DNA of 7,055 nucleotides from contig JAQNCU010000148.1 of NCBI GenBank assembly GCA_029077775.1, positions 1 to 7,055 on the forward strand, read 5' to 3'. Positions 1-6,533 of the stretch are shown one piece after another (position 1 is the first letter of the stretch; each line of letters begins with the position of its first letter). The notes beneath the pieces were generated by a model. It saw nothing but the letters and a program-made list of their open reading frames with translations. It did no database searches and was not told where the DNA came from. Source of the stretch: Acidocella sp. (GTDB lineage: Bacteria; Pseudomonadota; Alphaproteobacteria; Acetobacterales; Acetobacteraceae). Made by a program: the position numbers and the translations under genes.

Positions 1-161
1 TTCCCGTCGCCACGGTTTTGACGGCGGCGGAATTGGGGCGGATTTTCGGCCGGGAGCAGGCTGTGCATGTGGTGATCATGCAGGGCAAGCTGGCCATAAA
101 AATCCAAAATGAGGTTTTGCGGCTGTCAGGTGTTGCGGACAGGATTTTAAGCGGGCAGTAG
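1..161 (+). CDS. YlxR/DUF448 family RNA-binding protein, C-terminal part
   Basis: The gene enters from the left edge; reading from base 3 gives the last 52 residues and a TAG stop at 159-161. The visible stretch contains LTAAELGRIFGREQAVHVV followed by a Gly-Lys-Leu-Ala turn and a closing hydrophobic helix. This is the C-terminal, L7Ae-like half that alphaproteobacterial YlxR proteins carry behind the N-terminal DUF448 domain, which lies outside the window. Family knowledge: YlxR proteins are small nucleic-acid-binding proteins encoded between nusA and infB, thought to act with RNA, ribosomes or RNase P; the exact role is unsettled. The position 122 bases before infB fits this conserved nusA-ylxR-infB order and is the strongest support. 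The start codon and full length cannot be seen. Confidence 0.8.
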   Translation, partial: PVATVLTAAELGRIFGREQAVHVVIMQGKLAIKIQNEVLRLSGVADRILSGQ

Positions 162-283
162 TGCCCCATATTCCGGGGTAGATCCCGGCGAGGGTGTGAT
201 GTTGGGAGCGGGGCATTCGCGGATGGCCCCTTTCAGCGTGAATTGCACTTTTTGGATTGTTTGTTGAATGGACCGAATTAGGC

Positions 284-2938
284 ATGAGTGACGGCAACGA
301 CCAGACTGAAACCAAAGGCCGACTTTCGCTGCGCCCGGCGGCGCGCACGGATGCGGGGCACACTGTCGATGCGGGGTCCGTGCGGCAGAGCTTCTCGCAT
401 GGGCGGTCGAAAGTGGTGCAGGTCGAGGTTCGCAAAAAGCGCGGTTTGCCGCCCGCTGCCGGCGCGGCCCCGGCGGCGCCCACGCCCACGCTGACGCTGA
501 GAGCACCGGTCGCCGGTGCCCCTGCTCCGGCTGTGCTCGCGCCCGCCACGCCTCCCCCCGCCCCTGCCGCCATGCGCCCGCGCCCAGGCGTGGCGCCGCG
601 TGCGTTGACCGAGGCTGAAATCGCCACGCGCCAACGTGTTCTCACCGAGCAGCGCGCCGCCGCATCGCGTGAATCTGAGCGCCGGGAGCAAGAGAAAATC
701 TCGATCCTCTCTGCCGCCGAGGTGGCCCGCCGCCGCGAGGATGAGGCCCGGACAGAGGAGCCTGAAGCCAGGCAGGAGGTGCCGCCGCTGGCCGATGAGA
801 CCCCGCCCGCCGCCGAGGCAAATATCGCATTGCCAACCCAGCCTGTCGTGGCACGTCCGACGCCACAAGCCCCCCCGGCAACCACCCGCGAGACCCTGCA
901 ATTAAAGCCCGGCGGACGGCCCGGATCGCGCGCCGATGAGGAAGACGATGCCCCACGTGGCGTGCGGCGGCCCAGCATCGGGCCCGCGCCAAAACGCGGC
1001 GTGCCTGTCGTCGCCCCCAAAAAACTCGGTGATGACCGCCGCCGGGGTGCCAAAATTGACGTGCAGGCAGCCCTTGAGGGCGAGGATGAGAAGGTCCGCA
1101 GCCTGGCCTCGGTGCGCCGTCAGCGCGAGCGTGAACGCCGCCAGGCGGAGCTTGAACTGCTGCGCGCCGATGGCGTGAAAGTGGTGCGTGAAGTGATTTT
1201 GCCTGACACCATCACCGTGCAGGAACTCGCCAACCGTATGGCCGCGCGCGGCAACGAGGTTGTCAAAGCATTGATGAAAATGGGCGTGATGGCCTCGATC
1301 ACGCAAGCGATCGACGCCGATACGGCGGAACTGGTGGTGAATGAGTTTGGTCACCGTGCCCGCCGGGTTTCTGATTCCGATGTCGAGATGGGTCTGGAGG
1401 GTGAAACAGACGCCGATGTTGCGCTGCGCCCCAGGCCGCCGGTTGTTACCATCATGGGCCATGTCGATCATGGTAAGACCAGCCTGCTCGATGCGCTGCG
1501 CCATACCAATGTCGCGGCTGGGGAGGCTGGGGGCATTACCCAGCATATCGGTGCCTACCAGGTGAAGCTGCCCTCGGGCGCGCAGATCACCTTCCTCGAC
1601 ACGCCGGGCCATGAGGCCTTCACCGCCATGCGCGCGCGCGGTGCCGGGGTGACCGACATCGTGGTGCTCGTGGTCGCCGCCGATGACGGCGTGATGCCGC
1701 AGACCATCGAGGCGATCAAACACGCACGCGCCGCCGCCGTGCCGCTGATTGTGGCCGTGAACAAAATCGACCGGCCAGGCGCGGATGCCAACCGGGTACG
1801 CCAGGAATTGCTGCAATACGAGGTCGTGGTCGAGGAAATGGGCGGCGAGACCCAGGATGTGGAAGTCTCGGCGCTGAAAAAACTGGGGCTGGACAAGTTG
1901 GAGGAAGCGATCTTGCTCCAGGCGGAGCTGCTGGAGTTGCGTGCCAACCCTGACCGCGCCGCCGAAGGGGCGGTGATCGAGAGCCGCCTGGACCGTGGGC
2001 GCGGGCCGGTTGCCACCGTTCTGGTACAAAAAGGCACCCTCTACCCAGGCGATATCGTGGTTGCCGGGGCGCAATGGGGCCGCGTGCGCGCCATGCAGGA
2101 TGACAAGGGCAAGGCCGTGAAAGCGGCGACACCTTCCACCCCGGTTGAAATCCTTGGCCTGTCCGCCGCACCGGTGGCGGGCGAGCCTTTCGTGGTGGTG
2201 GAGAGCGATGTGCGGGCCCGCGAGATTGTGGAATACCGCGCGCTGAAACTGCGCGACCGCAGTGCTGCCGCCGCCACCGCCGGGCGTGGGACGATGGAGG
2301 AAATGCTGGCCCGTATTCAGGCCGGTGCCCAGAAAGAAGTGGCCGTGGTCGTCAAGGCCGATGTGCAGGGCTCGGCGGAGGCCATTGGGGTTACGGTGAC
2401 CAAGGTTGGCAACGAGGAGGTGCGCGTGCGCGTGCTGTATTCCGGCGTTGGCCAGATCACCGAGAGCGATGTGCAACTGGCGAAAGCCTCGGACGCCATT
2501 GTCATCGGGTTTAATGTCAGGGCGAATGCCCAGGCGCGGGAACTGGCGCATCGCGACGGCGTGGATATCCGGTATTATTCGATCATCTACGAGGTTGCCG
2601 ATGACATCGAAAAACTGGTGAAGGGCAAGCTGGCACCGGTACACCGCGAAAAATTCCTGGGCTATGCGGAAATCCGCCAGGTCTTCAACATCACCAAAAC
2701 CGGCAAGGTTGCGGGCTGTTATTTCACCGAAGGGCTGGTCAAGCGCGGCGCGGGCGTGCGGTTATTGCGCGACAATGTGGTGATCCATCAGGGCGATCTC
2801 TCACAGCTCAAACGCTTCAAGGACGATGTGAAGGAAGTGGCGCGCGGCTATGAATGCGGGTTGTCCTTCGCCGGGTTCCAGGATCTGCGCGAGGGCGATG
2901 TGGTGGAATGCTATGAAACCGAGATCGTCGCTCCCTAA
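284..2938 (+). CDS. infB: Translation initiation factor IF-2
   Basis: IF-2 is the cytoplasmic GTPase that places initiator fMet-tRNA on the 30S subunit and promotes 50S joining. The product is 884 residues, close to the long bacterial form. Residues 1-52 carry the alphaproteobacterial N-terminal motif (SVRQSFSHGRSK near 32-43). An Ala/Pro-rich stretch (about 55-105) and a charged Arg/Glu-rich, probably helical or disordered segment follow, up to about 290. The IF2-N domain lies at about 300-357. The GTPase domain has G1 GHVDHGKT (392-399), G3 DTPGH (439-443) and G4 NKID (493-496). Domain II begins near 565 (DRGRGPVATVLVQ), domain III contains KADVQGS (691-697), and the fMet-tRNA-binding C-terminal domain covers about 790-884. 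An in-frame TTG at 257 is open, but ATG 284 gives the expected MSD... terminus and was chosen. No strong Shine-Dalgarno is visible. The TAA stop lies inside the first copy of a 27-bp tandem repeat, and rbfA overlaps the 3' end. Confidence 0.97.
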   Translation: MSDGNDQTETKGRLSLRPAARTDAGHTVDAGSVRQSFSHGRSKVVQVEVRKKRGLPPAAGAAPAAPTPTLTLRAPVAGAPAPAVLAPATPPPAPAAMRPRPGVAPRALTEAEIATRQRVLTEQRAAASRESERREQEKISILSAAEVARRREDEARTEEPEARQEVPPLADETPPAAEANIALPTQPVVARPTPQAPPATTRETLQLKPGGRPGSRADEEDDAPRGVRRPSIGPAPKRGVPVVAPKKLGDDRRRGAKIDVQAALEGEDEKVRSLASVRRQRERERRQAELELLRADGVKVVREVILPDTITVQELANRMAARGNEVVKALMKMGVMASITQAIDADTAELVVNEFGHRARRVSDSDVEMGLEGETDADVALRPRPPVVTIMGHVDHGKTSLLDALRHTNVAAGEAGGITQHIGAYQVKLPSGAQITFLDTPGHEAFTAMRARGAGVTDIVVLVVAADDGVMPQTIEAIKHARAAAVPLIVAVNKIDRPGADANRVRQELLQYEVVVEEMGGETQDVEVSALKKLGLDKLEEAILLQAELLELRANPDRAAEGAVIESRLDRGRGPVATVLVQKGTLYPGDIVVAGAQWGRVRAMQDDKGKAVKAATPSTPVEILGLSAAPVAGEPFVVVESDVRAREIVEYRALKLRDRSAAAATAGRGTMEEMLARIQAGAQKEVAVVVKADVQGSAEAIGVTVTKVGNEEVRVRVLYSGVGQITESDVQLAKASDAIVIGFNVRANAQARELAHRDGVDIRYYSIIYEVADDIEKLVKGKLAPVHREKFLGYAEIRQVFNITKTGKVAGCYFTEGLVKRGAGVRLLRDNVVIHQGDLSQLKRFKDDVKEVARGYECGLSFAGFQDLREGDVVECYETEIVAP

Positions 2939-3458
2939 GGGAGCGCCAGAGGGTATTCTCCCTAAGGGAGCGCCAGAAGGTAAGCGCCCTAAGGGAGCGC
3001 CAGAAGGTAAGCGCCCTAAGGGAGCGCGGGAGGCACGGCTGCTGAAGGAAGGCCATGGCGGTGGGCGAAAATCCCGGCCAGCCGGGCCGAGCCAGAGGCA
3101 GCTTCGGGTCGGGGAGGAAATCCGTCATGCGCTGGCAGAGATCGTGCAGCGGACCGAGTTCCATGAGCCCTTGCTTGCCAAGGCGCATCTGACAATCTCC
3201 GAGGTGCGGATGTCCCCGGATTTGAAGCACGCGACCGTGTTCATCACCCAGCTTGGCAACAAGGATATCACGCCCTTGCTGCCCGCGTTGGCTCGGGTGG
3301 CACCTTTTTTGCGCGCGCAGATCGCGCCCCGGCTCGGGTTGCGGGTCACCCCGGCGATCAAGTTTTTGCCCGATGAGGCGCTGGAGGAAGCAACCCGGAT
3401 CAACAAGCTGCTACACCGGCCGGAGGTAGCGCGGGATCTCGATCCTGATGGCAATTGA
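2913..3458 (+). CDS. rbfA: Ribosome-binding factor A with repeat-encoded N-terminal extension
   Basis: RbfA is a small KH-fold protein that binds the 30S subunit during late 16S rRNA maturation. The family core runs from about residue 60 (PSQRQLRVGEEIRHALAEI) through the conserved SPDLKHA (101-107) to LRVTPAIKFLPDEALEEATRINKLL near the end. ATG 2913 gives 181 residues, longer than the usual 120-150. It was chosen because no ATG, GTG or TTG occurs in this frame between it and the core, and GGTGGA at 2902-2907 sits 5 bases upstream. ATG 2898 in the same frame is an alternative. The gene therefore starts inside infB and overlaps it by 26 bases, suggesting translational coupling. Residues 7-40 are four versions of a Lys/Pro/Gly-rich nonamer (LPKGAPEGK type) produced by the 27-bp DNA repeat; this tail is probably disordered. 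Initiation at a non-standard codon such as one of the CTGs just before the core cannot be excluded. Confidence 0.9.
   Translation: MKPRSSLPKGAPEGILPKGAPEGKRPKGAPEGKRPKGAREARLLKEGHGGGRKSRPAGPSQRQLRVGEEIRHALAEIVQRTEFHEPLLAKAHLTISEVRMSPDLKHATVFITQLGNKDITPLLPALARVAPFLRAQIAPRLGLRVTPAIKFLPDEALEEATRINKLLHRPEVARDLDPDGN
2933..3040 (+). repeat. 27-bp tandem repeat spanning the infB/rbfA junction
   Basis: Units begin at 2933, 2960, 2987 and 3014. Each opens with CCCTAAGGGAGCGC. Units two and three are identical over 27 bases. Unit one differs in its last third (AGAGGGTATTCT instead of AGAAGGTAAGCG). Unit four matches for its first 14 bases and then diverges. Each unit contains an inverted core, CTCCC-TA-GGGAG or CCCTAAGGG. 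Between units, AGGG(AG)CGC can pair with GCGCCCT across a 10-base loop, so the RNA could form short hairpins. The 27-base period equals nine codons, so the rbfA frame stays open, while the infB frame meets TAA in every unit (2936, 2963, 2990, 3017). Confidence 0.93.
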
Positions 3459-3476
3459 AAATAGCGCCCACCAGAG

Positions 3477-4478
3477 ATGAAAACTGAAATCCTCACACGG
3501 ACCGACCGGGACATCGCGCGCGCTGCGGCGTTTTTGGCGGCGGGGGCGCTGGTCGCTTTCGGCACTGAGACAGTATACGGCGTGGGTGCCGATGCGCGGA
3601 ACGCTGAGGCCGTGGCAAAAATCTTTGCCGCCAAAGGCCGCCCGCATTTCAACCCGCTGATCTGCCATTACGCCAGCGCGGATGAGGCATTCGCGCATGT
3701 TCACGCCAACCCGGCGGCGGAGCGGCTGGCCGATTATTTCTGGCCAGGGCCACTGACCATGGTGCTGCCGCGCCGGGCGGATTGCCCGGTGGCTTTGCTG
3801 GCTGGTGCCGGGCTTGAGAGCCTGGCGGTGCGCGTGCCCGCCCACCCGGTGGCGGCAAAACTGCTGGCGGCGGTGGGCGGCGCCATCGCAGCACCCTCGG
3901 CCAATCGCTCAGGCGGCGTCAGCCCGACCAGCATTGTCCATGTACTGGCCGGGCTGGAGGGGCGGATCGCGGCGGTGATCGATTCCGGAATGTGCCGTGT
4001 GGGGCTTGAATCCACGGTGATCGATCTCACCGGCCCAGAGCCCTGTTTATTGCGCCCAGGCGGCGTGAACCTCGAAGCCTTGGAAGCCGCGATAGGGAGC
4101 GTACGTCACCCTATCGGGCATGAGCGCGCAACCGCCAACCGGACCCTGCGCTCGCCCGGGTTACTGGTGTCGCATTATGCGCCCAATCTGCCCGTACGGC
4201 TCAACGCCATCGATGTCGCGCCCAATGAGGCGTTGCTCGCTTTCGGGCGGGAATTACCGGGCGCGGGATTGGGGTTTCAGCTATCAGCCAGCGAAAACCT
4301 GAACGAGGCGGCAGCGCGTTTGTTCGAGGGCCTACACTGGCTTGATGACCACGCAAGAGGGCTGCTGCGGATCGCGGTGATGCCCGTGCCGGGATACGGG
4401 CTGGGCCTTGCCATCAACGACCGGCTGGCCAGGGCGGCCGCCCCACGCGGGGTTTCTGATCAATCAGAAACACCGTAG
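3477..4478 (+). CDS. tsaC: L-threonylcarbamoyladenylate synthase, Sua5 type
   Basis: The enzyme makes L-threonylcarbamoyl-AMP from threonine, bicarbonate and ATP, the activated donor for the universal t6A37 modification of ANN-decoding tRNAs. The 333 residues have an N-terminal YrdC domain with FGTETVYGVGADA (28-40), KGRPHFNPL (53-61), YFWPGPLTMVL (87-97) and SANRSGGVSPT (141-151). These contain the KxR and SxN signatures of the nucleotide/threonine site. A linker with SPGLLVSHYAPNLPVRL precedes a C-terminal Sua5 domain, so this is the long two-domain form rather than short TsaC. The start is fixed by rbfA's TGA and an in-frame TAG at 3462 just upstream; ATG 3477 is the first start after them, with only a weak ribosome-binding site. 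It lies 18 bases after rbfA on the same strand, so co-transcription is likely. The last codons form one arm of a hairpin followed by Ts. Confidence 0.93.
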   Translation: MKTEILTRTDRDIARAAAFLAAGALVAFGTETVYGVGADARNAEAVAKIFAAKGRPHFNPLICHYASADEAFAHVHANPAAERLADYFWPGPLTMVLPRRADCPVALLAGAGLESLAVRVPAHPVAAKLLAAVGGAIAAPSANRSGGVSPTSIVHVLAGLEGRIAAVIDSGMCRVGLESTVIDLTGPEPCLLRPGGVNLEALEAAIGSVRHPIGHERATANRTLRSPGLLVSHYAPNLPVRLNAIDVAPNEALLAFGRELPGAGLGFQLSASENLNEAAARLFEGLHWLDDHARGLLRIAVMPVPGYGLGLAINDRLARAAAPRGVSDQSETP

Positions 4479-4484
4479 TTTTTT
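4452..4484 (+). terminator. Probable intrinsic terminator of the infB-rbfA-tsaC operon
   Basis: GTTTCTGAT (4452-4460) and ATCAGAAAC (4463-4471) are a perfect 9-base inverted repeat around CA; as RNA this gives an 8-bp stem with a UCAA loop. Six Ts follow at 4479-4484 after a 7-base gap that includes the TAG stop of tsaC. The hairpin overlaps the last tsaC codons. The gap and the moderate AU-rich stem make it weaker than a textbook terminator, but its place at the end of the operon supports the call. Confidence 0.6.
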
Positions 4485-4500
4485 ATGTTTGCGATTATGC

Positions 4501-4535
4501 CCGATCACGTTGTCCTTTCGGGTCAACGTGATCGG
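4501..4535. terminator. Perfect 12-bp stem-loop between convergent genes
   Basis: CCGATCACGTTG (4501-4512) and CAACGTGATCGG (4524-4535) are exact reverse complements around an 11-base loop, in which CC and GG can pair further. It lies between the 3' ends of tsaC (+) and the DUF1097-like gene (-), where a shared transcription barrier or mRNA 3'-end stabiliser would be expected. Neither strand has a U-tract directly after it, so a classical intrinsic terminator is not shown. It could serve with Rho, or as an RNA-protecting hairpin. Confidence 0.5.
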
Positions 4536-4557
4536 ATCATGCGGTTATGATGCGGCG

Positions 4558-5094
4558 TTAAGCTGCCGCGGGTGTCGATAATTTTTTGGCAAGCGCCAGC
4601 GAAACAATCCCGAAAACCGCCGCGATAACGAATGAAATTGACAACACAATTAATGGGTTTGCAAACGTAAAACTGGTCAATACCGCAGGCGTTAGAATTC
4701 CCGGCGTTTGCAGCATATAGCCAAAGGCTGTCGCGTAACCGACAACTGTGGCCGGAATGGCGGGGAACAATTTGATGTTTGCAATCCAGGCAAGAAAACC
4801 TGTTGTTACGCCGACGACAATGCCGATCCACACCGGCGGTGTGAGGGCGGCACCGACAGAACCCAACGTATTTACGATGATCATCGCTGCGATCCAGGCA
4901 AGTATCAAACCTGCAATACCGCATATGACCAGATTTTTAAAAGCCTCGTTTGTGCCACCAATCGCGACGCCAGTCGCCGTGAAAATAAACACCGCCCAGA
5001 TAAAATATACGTTGTGCAGGGGGCCCGCATAAAGATACGCCAACACCCCACCAATTATTGCTAAAACCAAACCAAGCGCATTTACGAAACTCAT
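4558..5094 (-). CDS. Small inner-membrane protein, DUF1097-like
   Basis: The 178-residue product is almost wholly hydrophobic, with about six predicted membrane segments (roughly 3-23, 29-47, 54-75, 88-106, 112-130, 147-169) and a short Lys-containing C-terminus. The spacing of W-x2-F, Gly-Gly before the third segment, a W-A-x-M-I-I-like stretch (around 66-74) and a proline-gated FPAIPATVVGYATAFG segment (110-125) resemble DUF1097 proteins such as E. coli YcdZ. The assignment is from remembered family pattern, not an alignment. Biochemical function is unknown; a channel or transporter role is inference. ATG 5100 is also in frame, but AGGGGA abuts it, whereas ATG 5094 has the ideal 6-base gap. 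It lies 58 bases downstream of the porin gene on the same strand, so the two are probably one transcript. Confidence 0.75.
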   Translation of the reverse strand: MSFVNALGLVLAIIGGVLAYLYAGPLHNVYFIWAVFIFTATGVAIGGTNEAFKNLVICGIAGLILAWIAAMIIVNTLGSVGAALTPPVWIGIVVGVTTGFLAWIANIKLFPAIPATVVGYATAFGYMLQTPGILTPAVLTSFTFANPLIVLSISFVIAAVFGIVSLALAKKLSTPAAA

Positions 5095-5100
5095 TTTCAT

Positions 5101-5106
5101 TCCCCT
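5101..5106 (-). promoter_or_regulatory. Ribosome-binding site deciding the start of the DUF1097-like gene
   Basis: On the - strand AGGGGA is followed by ATGAAAATG. It directly abuts the first ATG and lies 6 bases before the second, which favours the second (5094) as the real start. Confidence 0.7.
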
Positions 5107-5152
5107 GAATTTAAAAGTGATGATGGTTTAACCGATAATATTCCCGACAATT

Positions 5153-6361
5153 CTACAAGCCGCCGAATTTGAAAATTGCCATCGCTTCGAGTTCCGCCTG
5201 ATGCTGGCTATATTTTTGGCTTCCCGTAGGTGTGATACCGTTTTGGAAATCCATGGCCTTATCGCCCAAGGTCGAAGATGCGAGATCATAGCGACCCTCC
5301 ACCTTGAAATCGAGGTTGGGATTATACGAATACACGCCCGTCAGCGTGACTTCCTTGATATTATTGGACGACCTCGTGGGCCTGTATGTACTGAGCTGGA
5401 TGTCTTCGGCACGCATTGACACGAGATATTGCGGCGCGATTTGGTAATTTATATACCCGGCGATACCCAGAATTTTCGCCGCCTGGTTGTCCGCTTTATA
5501 TTCCAGTGTATCCACCCAATCACCGTTGAAGGCGACTGACAGCTTGGGCGTTATGCCGTAAGTTCCCACCACATCGAGGTAGTTCTTTTTGCCATCACCG
5601 GTCGGTGGCGCGGGATCGATCCCATAATAGTCATAAACCGCAAGCTTTGTGCCAGGTACAAGCGTGTATGTACCACCGAATTCGATTGTCTTTGAGGCGT
5701 TATTATCCTCAGTGGTTGAAAGCGATACATTTTGGGCGCTGTTGATAACCGACAGAGTCGCGGTCAGATTAGGCAGAACATTATAATTAATACGCACACC
5801 TTCCTCAGCCACTGGCTGGGCGAGCAGTAACACCAATGAGCGGGAAATTTGCGTGTTCAAAACGGTTGGCGCCAGTTCATAACCGGACAGAGCCGGAAAC
5901 CGTCCGGCAATCAGCGTCAGCTTGCCTTGTGTGTAAGACCCGTAGGCAATAAACAATGCGAAATCCGATGGCGAGGAGCCATAGAATAAATTCAAAATCT
6001 TGGCGTCGGAACCGCCAATGGCAACGACCTTAAAGCCGACACCTTCGTCGGGCACACGTGCCGCTATCAGGCCCACTTGGTTCAAGGCGAAGCTGTTCGC
6101 GGACTCTCCCAGATTACCGTCACCATCAAAGATGTGGTACGTCAGAGAATTGCCGCCATTCAAATCTGCGGTGTAACCGGCGGCGGCGTAGCCTGCGAAA
6201 AAAATGCCGGAGGATTTCATCACTTCACTTAGGTTCGGAATGTAAACATTCGGCGCCGGGGCCATCGCCTGCGCCAGCGCAGGGCCGGGAAGCCCCATGG
6301 CAGCCACCAAAATTGCTGTGTTTTTAAGCCAGCGCGAACCACCAAAACTCATTGTCTGCAT
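5153..6361 (-). CDS. Outer-membrane beta-barrel porin, bbp2/OmpL-like
   Basis: The 402-residue product has a signal peptide: Arg and Lys near residues 10-13, a hydrophobic core (about 15-24) and PALA before a likely cleavage after Ala30, giving export to the outer membrane. The mature part begins with a short N-terminal stretch and then SSGIFFAGYAAAGYTADLNG, with a later NSFALNQVGLIAARVPDEGVGFKV. This is the opening pattern of the putative beta-barrel porin-2 (OmpL-like) family. The rest alternates polar and hydrophobic residues with many Gly, Tyr and Asn turns, as in a 14-18 strand barrel. The last residues are FKFGGL, so the common terminal Phe is replaced by Leu. The ATG at 6361 was chosen over GTG 6364 because of its ribosome-binding-site spacing. 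It is followed by the DUF1097-like gene and lies divergent from a MocR-type regulator. The substrate is unknown. Base composition is clearly less GC-rich than the infB operon. Confidence 0.85.
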   Translation of the reverse strand: MQTMSFGGSRWLKNTAILVAAMGLPGPALAQAMAPAPNVYIPNLSEVMKSSGIFFAGYAAAGYTADLNGGNSLTYHIFDGDGNLGESANSFALNQVGLIAARVPDEGVGFKVVAIGGSDAKILNLFYGSSPSDFALFIAYGSYTQGKLTLIAGRFPALSGYELAPTVLNTQISRSLVLLLAQPVAEEGVRINYNVLPNLTATLSVINSAQNVSLSTTEDNNASKTIEFGGTYTLVPGTKLAVYDYYGIDPAPPTGDGKKNYLDVVGTYGITPKLSVAFNGDWVDTLEYKADNQAAKILGIAGYINYQIAPQYLVSMRAEDIQLSTYRPTRSSNNIKEVTLTGVYSYNPNLDFKVEGRYDLASSTLGDKAMDFQNGITPTGSQKYSQHQAELEAMAIFKFGGL

Positions 6362-6367
6362 CACAAA

Positions 6368-6375
6368 TCCCCTTT
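6368..6375 (-). promoter_or_regulatory. Ribosome-binding site of the porin gene
   Basis: The - strand reads AAAGGGGA, then 6 bases (TTTGTG), then ATG at 6361. The spacing selects this ATG rather than the GTG at 6364 or the later ATG at 6352. Confidence 0.75.
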
Positions 6376-6475
6376 GTTCAGGCGCACTCGATGCGCTGGA
6401 TTGACGGCGTTAGCCCTGGTGTTCCGACAAAAAGAATCGCCGGGGCCAGGCATGAGGGTTCAGCAATTTGTGTGC

Positions 6476-6516
6476 CACAATGATTGTATTTTTTAATTAA
6501 AAATGCGATCATTGTG
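6476..6516. promoter_or_regulatory. 41-bp concentric palindrome, candidate operator
   Basis: CACAATGAT (6476-6484) and ATCATTGTG (6508-6516) are exact reverse complements whose centres lie 32 bases apart, about three helical turns. Between them is TTTTTAATTAAAAA (6490-6503), itself a perfect 14-bp palindrome with practically the same centre (6496.5 against 6496). The left arm also forms a smaller palindrome, ACAAT-G-ATTGT (6477-6487). The location upstream of the porin and over possible - strand promoter elements suggests a transcription-factor site, probably for the divergent MocR-type regulator. The binding partner is inference. Confidence 0.55.
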
Positions 6517-6533
6517 CAACATTCAGCGATCAT
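6505..6533 (+). promoter_or_regulatory. GCGATCAT direct repeat, 21-bp offset
   Basis: GCGATCAT occurs at 6505-6512 and again at 6526-6533, so the two copies face the same side of the helix two turns apart. The first copy overlaps the right arm of the 41-bp palindrome. MocR-type regulators are known to bind pairs of direct repeats, which makes this a candidate operator; no binding evidence exists here. Confidence 0.4.

Noticed and set aside
257..283. TTG 257 as the infB start
   Set aside because: It would add nine residues before the conserved MSD-type terminus and has no ribosome-binding site.
76..1053. Open frame of 325 codons on the - strand over the start of infB
   Set aside because: Ser/Arg/Ala/Gly-rich low-complexity translation opposite the Ala/Pro-rich IF-2 N-terminus; it overlaps two real + strand genes and has no recognisable domain.
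902..2644. Long open frame (580 codons) on the - strand inside infB
   Set aside because: It is a mirror of the GC-rich infB coding frame; the translation is His/Arg/Gly-rich, without any domain, while IF-2 motifs on the + strand are unambiguous.
2933..3040. CRISPR array
   Set aside because: The 27-bp units are directly contiguous with no unique spacers and are read through as part of rbfA.
3055..3120. ATG at 3055 as an rbfA start
   Set aside because: It is out of frame with the RbfA core (the core frame reads GHGGGRK here).
2817..3230. Open frame on the - strand over the repeat region with a repeated SLRALTFWR pattern
   Set aside because: This is the complement of the tandem repeat and rbfA; the apparent protein repeat is only the 27-bp DNA repeat read in another frame.
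4708..5064. Open frames on the + strand opposite the DUF1097-like gene
   Set aside because: They lack a hydrophobic or domain pattern and lie opposite a convincing membrane protein with a good ribosome-binding site.
6058..6327. Open frame on the + strand opposite the porin signal peptide region
   Set aside because: Arg/Ser-rich shadow frame of the porin coding strand, with no ribosome-binding site or domain.
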